21,395 bases of DNA, taken from the NCBI GenBank assembly GCA_964429485.1, contig CAYSBW010000037.1, positions 1 through 21,395 on the forward strand, written 5' to 3'. The notes beneath the pieces were generated by a model. The model worked only from the letters and a program-made list of their open reading frames with translations. It searched no databases and was not told the origin of the DNA. The DNA comes from JAPLKB01 sp964429485. GTDB taxonomy: Bacteria; Desulfobacterota; Syntrophorhabdia; Syntrophorhabdales; Syntrophorhabdaceae. The first letter of the stretch is position 1. Each line of letters starts with the position of its first letter. The position numbers and the translations under genes were made by a program. Positions 15,925 to 21,395 of the stretch are shown here, in pieces.

Positions 15925-15943
15925 ATGATAAAAAAATTATCAT
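15925..15943. promoter_or_regulatory. 19-bp inverted repeat upstream of hemB
   Basis: ATGATAA and TTATCAT flank AAAAA. The half-sites resemble those of Fur/PerR boxes (TGATAAT/ATTATCA), but the spacing is two bases wider than the 7-1-7 consensus, so Fur is only a suggestion. It lies 2 bases after the 24-bp repeat. Confidence 0.35.
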
Positions 15944-16066
15944 AGAATGATAGGCATAAAACTGCTCATAACGTAAAAAGGCAAGAAAAATATGTAATGA
16001 GCCACAAGTCGATCAGAAAAAATAAAGTCGATTGCTGAATGTTCTATATTTCAAGTAGGAGTAAAA

Positions 16067-17041
16067 ATGAAATTTCCGGCATACAGACCGAGAAGGCTAA
16101 GGAAGAACGATAAACTAAGAGGTATGATACAGGAAACTGAAGTATCAATAAAACACCTCATATATCCGGTATTCGTAAAAGAAATGGATAAGGAAAAGAT
16201 ACCTGTGTCTTCAATGCCTGGTATATATCAGTTTTCTGTTGAGGGGCTGCTTAAGGAAATAGAAAGCATTACAACTTTGAACATACCGGCAATTTTACTC
16301 TTCGGAATCCCTGGACAAAAGGATGAAAAGGGTAGCGCTGCCTATGATAAAAATGGTATTGTGCAAAAAGCAACAAGAAAGATTAAAAACAAATTTGGCG
16401 ATGATATTATGGTGATCACGGATGTTTGCCTCTGTGAATATACAAGTCATGGCCATTGCGGAATCATAAAAGACAACACAATTGACAATGACGAAACGCT
16501 GAAAGTGCTTGCAAAAAGCGCTCTTTCTCATGCCATGGCAGGAGCTGATATGGTAGCCCCTTCTGATATGATGGATGGCAGAGTAAAAGCAATAAGGGAA
16601 ATGCTTGATATACACGGCGACTACAACACACCTGTCATGAGCTATGCAGGAAAATATGCATCATGCCTCTATAGCCCTTTCAGGGCCGCAGCCGAATCTA
16701 CACCAGCATTCGGTGACAGAAAAACTTATCAGATGGACCCTCCAAATCAAAAAGAAGCGCTTCGCGAGATCATGCTCGACATCGAAGAAGGAGCGGATAT
16801 TATTATGATAAAACCAGCCATGTTCTACCTCGATGTGCTCACAGCAGCAAAAAGGGAATTTAATATTCCTCTGGCTGCCTATTCAGTCAGTGGCGAGTAT
16901 GCAATGATAAAAAATGCTGCATCAGTTGGATATATTGATTATACAAGAGCAGTCATGGAATTGACAACCAGCATAAAACGCGCAGGCGCCGACATTATTA
17001 TCACTTATTTTGCAAAGGATATTGCGTCATGGTTAAAATAA
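16067..17041 (+). CDS. hemB: Delta-aminolevulinic acid dehydratase (porphobilinogen synthase)
   Basis: HemB condenses two 5-aminolevulinates to porphobilinogen, the first common step of all tetrapyrrole synthesis. It has 324 residues, normal for the family. The zinc cysteines are C121, C123 and C131 in DVCLCEYTSHGHCG, so it is a zinc-type rather than magnesium-type enzyme. Active-site lysines are K196 (SYAGKYASCLYSPFR) and K249 (MIKPAMFYLD). GGAG lies 5 bases before the ATG. Its last 13 bases overlap the ahbD start, so the two are one transcript. Two inverted repeats upstream may regulate it. Confidence 0.97.
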   Translation: MKFPAYRPRRLRKNDKLRGMIQETEVSIKHLIYPVFVKEMDKEKIPVSSMPGIYQFSVEGLLKEIESITTLNIPAILLFGIPGQKDEKGSAAYDKNGIVQKATRKIKNKFGDDIMVITDVCLCEYTSHGHCGIIKDNTIDNDETLKVLAKSALSHAMAGADMVAPSDMMDGRVKAIREMLDIHGDYNTPVMSYAGKYASCLYSPFRAAAESTPAFGDRKTYQMDPPNQKEALREIMLDIEEGADIIMIKPAMFYLDVLTAAKREFNIPLAAYSVSGEYAMIKNAASVGYIDYTRAVMELTTSIKRAGADIIITYFAKDIASWLK

Positions 17042-18042
17042 TAGAACCGACTCTGAGAATGATAGCCTGGGAAGTAACAAGAAATTGCAATCTGAGTTGC
17101 ATCCACTGCAGAGCCTCAGCCACTTCAGGCCCTTACAGCGGAGAATTGAACCTTGATGAATGCAAAAAAATTATTGATGAAATAGCATCTTTTGCTTCTC
17201 CTACGGTTATTCTTACAGGTGGCGAGCCCCTTATGAGAGATGATATTTTTGATATTATAGAATACGGCACCTTAAAAGGTTTACGCATTGTTATTGCAAT
17301 AAACGGAAGTCTTCTCAACAAAGAAAATGCTTACAGACTTAAAAAAGGAGGGATAAAAAGGGTCAGTCTAAGTATAGACGGGAAAAGCAGCATAACACAT
17401 GATCAATTCAGAGGCGTTACAGGCTCTTTTGCATCTGTAATAAAGGCTGCAGATATATTAATCAATAGAGAGTTACCTTTCCAAATCAACACTACTGTTA
17501 CCAAACTGAATGTTAACGATCTTGAAGATATCTATAGGCTTACACAAGCCATAGGCGCAATTGCATGGCATGTCTTTCTTCTTGTCCCTGTTGGCAGAGG
17601 CCATGATTTAAAAGGAAAAGAACTGACCACAGACATGTACGAGGAAGCGCTTGACTGGCTATATAGTGTAGAAAAAAAGGGTGAACTTGAAATAAAAGTC
17701 ACCTGTGCACCTCATTATTACAGGATTGTCAAAGAAAAGGGCGGTACACCTAAAAGTACAGGTTGTCTTGCAGGAAAACACTTTATGTTTATATCCCACA
17801 GGGGGGTGGCACAACCATGCGGTTATCTCGAAATACCGTCAGGTAATGTAAAAAAGGATGGAATAATTAAGGTCTGGCAAGAATCACCTGTATTCAATCA
17901 ATTAAGAGACCTCTCTTCATACAAGGGAAAATGCAGCGGGTGCAGATATTTGAAAATCTGTGGCGGGTGCAGAGCTCGCGCCTATGAATTATCTGGTGAT
18001 TTCCTGGATGAAGAACCTTATTGTTCATACAGGGAATTATAA
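17029..18042 (+). CDS. ahbD: AhbD-type radical SAM heme synthase (Fe-coproporphyrin decarboxylase)
   Basis: AhbD oxidatively decarboxylates two propionates of Fe-coproporphyrin III to the vinyls of heme b, the last step of the siroheme-dependent pathway. The protein has 337 residues. The radical SAM cluster is C20-x3-C24-x2-C27 (CNLSCIHC), followed by ILTGGEPLMRDDIF. The C-terminal SPASM-like cysteines C302, C305, C311, C314 and C332 should hold a second iron-sulfur cluster. AWHVFLLVPVGRG, TCAPHYYRI and QPCGYLEIPSGNV fit AhbD. AhbC proteins have a different N-terminus, and NirJ is another relative that is harder to exclude. It overlaps hemB by 13 bases. AhbA, AhbB and AhbC genes are not in the window. 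Confidence 0.82.
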   Translation: MVKIIEPTLRMIAWEVTRNCNLSCIHCRASATSGPYSGELNLDECKKIIDEIASFASPTVILTGGEPLMRDDIFDIIEYGTLKGLRIVIAINGSLLNKENAYRLKKGGIKRVSLSIDGKSSITHDQFRGVTGSFASVIKAADILINRELPFQINTTVTKLNVNDLEDIYRLTQAIGAIAWHVFLLVPVGRGHDLKGKELTTDMYEEALDWLYSVEKKGELEIKVTCAPHYYRIVKEKGGTPKSTGCLAGKHFMFISHRGVAQPCGYLEIPSGNVKKDGIIKVWQESPVFNQLRDLSSYKGKCSGCRYLKICGGCRARAYELSGDFLDEEPYCSYREL

Positions 18043-18085
18043 AGAAACTTAATGTTTTGAAAAGGTTGTGTTAGAAAAACAGAGA

Positions 18086-19324
18086 CTATTTCTGAAAATA
18101 TACAAGATCTGAAGCTGAGAAATTACTTCCCTTCTTAATCTTAGCCCAGCATGCATCTACGCCAAAAAGTTCGGTCACCTCAAGTTCACCTTTGTATTTT
18201 CCCTTTATTGTTCCAAGGGGCATCTTTGTTTTGGAATCTATTATTTGTTCACCAGGGGAATAAACATCGAGAACACTCCCCTTTTCCAGACCTGACTGCC
18301 TTCCCGCATTAATATAAACCTTGCTGTCTTCAACAGAAGCAACTCTTGCATGCCAGTCCAGGGCAAGGATAGCTTTCAACAGATCTTCTGCCAGTAATTC
18401 GATAGCCAGATCTATTGCTTTTATCTTTGCCTTTTCAGTGCTCATATCACCTTTCTCTCTGGTAAGAGAAATAGGATTTCTTCCGGACAATTGTTTGAGA
18501 AGCATTCCTGTGTCTGTATTGTAGGCATCAATAGATATTTTAGAAATAGCAAAGGAAGTTTCTTTTTCCTCTTTTCCCTCTATTCTTGATGAACTGGTAT
18601 AAATATCTGAAAGCGTACCCTTTAAAATTGCCTGTATTCCATAAAGTTCGTTTAAAGATTTCATAGTTGCAGAGTTATTAGTGAGCATTCCTTTATTATT
18701 AACAGTATTAGGGTCTACACAAATAATTGCACCTGAATTTTCAAGTCTTGTTATAAGCCGCCTTGTAGCAAGTTCTCCTAAACCTTCACCTTTATAATTT
18801 GTCCGGTCTTCCATGGGAAGTATTATGACTCGCCTTTTCATCTTTGGCGAAGGATAATTAAAGGTAATCATGGACATGCCCGGAGCAAAACCCATGCCTG
18901 CTGGAAAGGAACCCATCTGGTATGGATATACAATCTGCGGAGCAATGCCTTTCTTTTTCAGATCCTCTTCCAGTTTGGCAATCCTCTTCTCCATCTCTTC
19001 ACGTTCTTTCTTGCCAGCTGTCCCACCTGATGTTAAAGATTCTCCTAGTCTTGGGGTATACTGATCTTTCCTGACCCACACATATTCCGGTTCATAGGGG
19101 GTCAACATATACTTCCTGTTGGATGTATATATATAATCAATACCATCTATAACTTTTATATCGCCTGGTTTTGGAGATGATTCTTCAATTTTTTCCATAC
19201 CATCTATTTTCTTATCTGCCTTTGCAGCTGGTTTCTGCGCAGGTGAGTCTGTTTTCTTTTTTGAAAAAACACTGCAGGAACCCATAAAAATTATTATCAA
19301 AAAGATTATCAGAGACTTATACAT
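18086..19324 (-). CDS. Outer-membrane-type lipoprotein with CsgG/LpoB-like and FlgT-C-like regions
   Basis: The protein has 412 residues. The signal peptide (LIIFLIIIFMGSC) ends in a lipobox, with C17 as the lipidated residue. A Lys/Ala/Pro linker follows, then a predicted coiled coil (~104-125, EREEMEKRIAKLEEDLKKKG). From ~165, RRVIILPMEDRTNYKGEGLGELATRRL resembles the CsgG/TolB-N/LpoB type of periplasmic domain. The last ~90 residues (VYINAGRQSGLEKGSVLDVY...LGTIKGKYKGELEVTELF) look like the FlgT C-terminal domain. It probably sits in the outer membrane, facing the periplasm. No flagellar or curli genes are near, so its role is open. No Shine-Dalgarno sequence is visible, and a promoter lies directly before the ATG. 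Confidence 0.7.
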   Translation of the reverse strand: MYKSLIIFLIIIFMGSCSVFSKKKTDSPAQKPAAKADKKIDGMEKIEESSPKPGDIKVIDGIDYIYTSNRKYMLTPYEPEYVWVRKDQYTPRLGESLTSGGTAGKKEREEMEKRIAKLEEDLKKKGIAPQIVYPYQMGSFPAGMGFAPGMSMITFNYPSPKMKRRVIILPMEDRTNYKGEGLGELATRRLITRLENSGAIICVDPNTVNNKGMLTNNSATMKSLNELYGIQAILKGTLSDIYTSSSRIEGKEEKETSFAISKISIDAYNTDTGMLLKQLSGRNPISLTREKGDMSTEKAKIKAIDLAIELLAEDLLKAILALDWHARVASVEDSKVYINAGRQSGLEKGSVLDVYSPGEQIIDSKTKMPLGTIKGKYKGELEVTELFGVDACWAKIKKGSNFSASDLVYFQK

Positions 19325-19331
19325 TTTGGTG

Positions 19332-19361
19332 ATTATAAGTTATTTACAGCAGCAAAGTCAA
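19332..19361 (-). promoter_or_regulatory. Sigma70-type promoter abutting the lipoprotein start
   Basis: On the minus strand, TTGACT (19361-19356), an 18-base spacer and a perfect TATAAT (19337-19332) precede the ATG at 19324 by only 7 bases. The start of transcription would fall at or beside the ATG, giving a leaderless mRNA, which fits the lack of a ribosome binding site. Confidence 0.55.
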
Positions 19362-19395
19362 TCAATAAATAATTATTATTGATTGTATAATCAAT
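19359..19395. repeat. Overlapping inverted repeats of an AATCAAT/ATTGATT motif
   Basis: CAATCAATAA (19359-19368) pairs with TTATTGATTG (19376-19385) across 7 bases. ATTGATT (19378-19384) pairs again with AATCAAT (19389-19395) across 4 bases. Three alternating half-sites therefore lie just upstream of, and touching, the -35 box of the lipoprotein promoter. This is a plausible operator. Confidence 0.45.
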
Positions 19396-19645
19396 TAACA
19401 AACACTGCCCTTCAATAACATCGACAAGCTGAAAAGTTCTGTATTAAACAAACTTCTGTCATTCAACATTAATCGAAATTCTTATATCAATTTCACTGGA
19501 AGAAATTTTTATGGACTGGAAAATAAAAATAAAGGAAGACCGTGAATCAAAAAAGCAACAGATTGCTTACTTAACTTGCATTAATTATAATTGGTTTCTT
19601 TGTAGACCCGCGTGTATGCATTGACATTTTTTGTGTAACCACACC

Positions 19646-19680
19646 AAAAAGATCCCGTAGCGGTTCTTCAGGAGCCGCTA
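19646..19680 (-). terminator. Candidate cysS terminator
   Basis: On the minus strand TAGCGGCTC and GAACCGCTA form a 9-bp stem (one wobble pair) with a 5-base loop at 19680-19658. It includes the cysS stop codon. Five Ts follow, 7 bases after the stem. The offset T-run makes termination less certain than at 14376-14345. Confidence 0.5.
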
Positions 19681-21144
19681 TAATTTATCCTCTCCTTTTG
19701 GCGTAAAAATATTTTTTATTCTCCATTCCGTGCCCTTTGGAGAATCCTGTAACAAAATTCCCTGTGCGGAAAGAGTTTCACGTATATCATCGGCTCTCTT
19801 GTAGTCCCTGTTTTTTCTTGCATCCACCCTTTCTTTTATAAGATTTTCAAGGGAAGACACATCAAGGCCTATACGAGTTAAATGGCGAATTTTCTCAAGG
19901 GAATCAAATGTATCAAAATCACTTTTCAGGAATCCAAGTATGTCTGCAAGAGAAAAAAAGATGTTTTTGGTATAGAGAATGAAGGGCAATGCACTTTCAT
20001 CCTTCCCGTCAATTAATTTATTCAATATTTTTGACAGCTCAAATATGCATGATAATGCAAGAGCTGTATTAAAATCATCATCCATTGCCTCATAAAACTT
20101 CTGTTCTATTGCTTTAGTTTCAGCAAACTCTCTCGGCATTATTTCTGTAGAACGCTCAATTTCCAAGGCTCTCCCGATGGTATGGTAAAGCCGGTAAAGA
20201 ACATTGTTGCTGTCTTCTATAGATTTTTCATTGTAATCTATAGGACTTTTGTAATGTGTAGAAAGAAAAAAAAGTCTTAGAGTCTCAGGATGGTATTCTT
20301 TTATAAAATCCTTTATCGTAAGAAAATTGCCCAGCGATTTGGACATCTTTTCTTTCTGAATATTAACAAAACCGTTATGAATCCAGTAGTTGACAAACTT
20401 GTTACCTGTAGCAGCCTCGGTTTGAGCTTTCTCATTTTCATGGTGGGGAAATACAAGGTCCTTTCCTCCTCCATGGATATCAAAGGGATTACCAAGATAT
20501 TTCGTACTCATAACAGAACATTCCAAATGCCAGCCAGGCCTTCCTTTTCCAAAAGGTGTGTCCCATGAAGGCTCACCCTCTTTTGTTGCTTTCCATAGAG
20601 CAAAATCAAGGGGGTTTCTTTTTCTGTCATCAACTTCCACTCTTGCACCGGCTAACATTTCTTCGAGGGTCCTTTTTGAAAGGGCGCCATAGTTCTTAAA
20701 ACTCTCAACAGAGAAATATACATCGCCATTTGTATTATAGGCATAGCCCTTTTTCAACAATGTTTCCACAAGACAAATCATATCATCGATGTGATCAGTT
20801 GCTTTCGGTTCATGGGTCGGTCTTAAAATGTTCAGCGCATCCATATCTTCGTAAAAAGACTTTATATATTTTTCACCTATTTCTTTCCAGGGAACATCTT
20901 CAATATTTGCCTTCTTAATAATTTTATCATCTATATCAGTAAAGTTTTTTACAAAGGTAACATCGTAACCCTTTGCTTTGAGATACCTGCAAATAACATC
21001 AAAGACAATTGCACTCCTGGCATGCCCTATATGGCAGTTATCGTAGACCGTAACTCCACATACATAGAGTTTTACCATTCCATTATAAATTGGTACAAAT
21101 TCTTCTTTTTTTCCTTCGAAAGTATTGTAAAATCTTATTGGCAT
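19678..21144 (-). CDS. cysS: Cysteinyl-tRNA synthetase
   Basis: This class I synthetase charges tRNA(Cys). It has 488 residues, in the normal range. LYVCGVTVYDNCHIGHARS carries the zinc ligand C29 and the HIGH motif (38-41). GWHLECSVMS and HGGGKDLVFPHHENE supply the remaining zinc and substrate contacts, and KMSKSLGN is exact. The C-terminal helical domain ends with RKNRDYKRADDIRETL and GTEWRIK. The ATG at 21144 has only a weak AGG close before it. It appears monocistronic in this window; a hairpin spans its stop codon. Nothing odd was noted. Confidence 0.97.
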   Translation of the reverse strand: MPIRFYNTFEGKKEEFVPIYNGMVKLYVCGVTVYDNCHIGHARSAIVFDVICRYLKAKGYDVTFVKNFTDIDDKIIKKANIEDVPWKEIGEKYIKSFYEDMDALNILRPTHEPKATDHIDDMICLVETLLKKGYAYNTNGDVYFSVESFKNYGALSKRTLEEMLAGARVEVDDRKRNPLDFALWKATKEGEPSWDTPFGKGRPGWHLECSVMSTKYLGNPFDIHGGGKDLVFPHHENEKAQTEAATGNKFVNYWIHNGFVNIQKEKMSKSLGNFLTIKDFIKEYHPETLRLFFLSTHYKSPIDYNEKSIEDSNNVLYRLYHTIGRALEIERSTEIMPREFAETKAIEQKFYEAMDDDFNTALALSCIFELSKILNKLIDGKDESALPFILYTKNIFFSLADILGFLKSDFDTFDSLEKIRHLTRIGLDVSSLENLIKERVDARKNRDYKRADDIRETLSAQGILLQDSPKGTEWRIKNIFTPKGEDKL

Positions 21145-21238
21145 GGCCTACTTTTAACATAACAGACAACAAATTGTCAAAATTATCTTTCTTAAAATAT
21201 TTATTTTTCCACCCTCTTGGCCGGTATTTTTTATTCAT
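21083..21238 (-). CDS. Doubtful small basic ORF overlapping the cysS start
   Basis: This 51-codon frame begins MNKKYRPRGWKNKYFKKD, with AAGGA about 9 bases before its ATG. Its last 62 bases lie inside the cysS 5' end in another frame, where the product turns into a run of Arg and Lys. No family is recognised. It could be a small leader-type ORF coupled to cysS, or chance. Confidence 0.2.
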   Translation of the reverse strand: MNKKYRPRGWKNKYFKKDNFDNLLSVMLKVGHANKILQYFRRKKRRICTNL

Positions 21239-21395
21239 AATTGGTTTCCTTAATCTGTCCTTGCAAGGGGAATTGTTTCGGTTCTTTCTTAAATAAAGTG
21301 CAATATTCTCTGTAACTCATCAGAATTATATAGCGGATACCACAGCAGTCAATGGACACAAGCAGAGGACCTTCCGATCAGCGGGAGAAGGGTTT

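Larger units (their letters stand above)
15666..16066. other. Divergent intergenic region trpS-hemB
   Basis: These 401 bases have no convincing ORF. The notable content is two adjacent inverted repeats at 15899-15943, about 125-170 bases before hemB. The hemB ribosome binding site (GGAG) lies 5 bases before its ATG. No clear consensus promoter was found for either gene, though AT-rich -10-like hexamers are plentiful. Confidence 0.55.
19325..19677. other. Intergenic region between the lipoprotein gene and cysS
   Basis: These 353 bases hold the lipoprotein promoter and its flanking inverted repeats (19332-19395), and a candidate cysS terminator reaching into its right end. On the plus strand a frame is open from 19448 to 19624, with an ATG at 19511 (37 codons) preceded by GGAAG. 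The translation has no recognised similarity and is not called as a gene. Confidence 0.5.

Noticed and set aside
15925..15943. Classical Fur box before hemB
   Set aside because: Half-sites are similar, but the centre is two bases too long for the 7-1-7 consensus, so it is reported only as an unnamed inverted repeat.
18043..18085. Possible bidirectional terminator between ahbD and the lipoprotein gene
   Set aside because: Only a weak 4-5 bp stem (CAGA...TCTG) without a proper T-run was found nearby.

Overview
The window is an AT-rich stretch of a Gram-negative, probably strictly anaerobic bacterium. A TolQ/TolR/TolA set and a lipoprotein imply an outer membrane. An AhbD-type radical SAM heme synthase next to hemB implies the siroheme-dependent heme route of sulfate reducers, other anaerobes and methanogens. 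Together with GatB, a PilB/GspE ATPase and a small protein of a type I associate with deltaproteobacteria, this best fits Desulfobacterota or a neighbouring phylum such as Nitrospirota. The species cannot be fixed from the sequence.

Layout, left to right. At 1-670 lie a possible truncated minus-strand ORF at the edge, a decayed IS110-type transposase C-terminus, and a small conserved minus-strand protein. At 849-6098 a minus-strand block holds a CstA-family transporter and the tight run gatB-mtnA-SAM hydroxide adenosyltransferase. After a ~300 bp promoter region, plus-strand genes run from 6399 to 12146: a MoxR-type AAA ATPase with a CoxE-like VWA protein, then three genes joined by 4-base stop/start overlaps (an Rv1086-like cis-prenyltransferase, a PilB/GspE ATPase with an N-terminal cyclic-nucleotide-binding domain, and a TVP38/VTT membrane protein). 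At 12182-14310 (minus) are tolQ, tolR and a TolA/TonB-like gene. A 374 bp intergenic region then carries a strong terminator, a promoter and a perfect 21-bp palindrome, followed by trpS (minus). hemB and ahbD overlap on the plus strand (16067-18042). An outer-membrane-type lipoprotein and cysS follow on the minus strand, and the right edge holds only weak small ORFs.

How the genes work together. The gatB, trpS and cysS genes serve translation. MtnA and the SAM hydrolase act on SAM-derived metabolites. HemB and AhbD are the first common tetrapyrrole step and the last step of the alternative heme route. TolQRA energises the outer membrane. The least ordinary unit is the coupled prenyltransferase / nucleotide-regulated pilus-type ATPase / VTT protein operon. 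It combines making a polyprenyl carrier lipid, possible lipid translocation and a regulated secretion motor. That functional reading is inference.

No rRNA, tRNA, CRISPR array or intact mobile element was seen.
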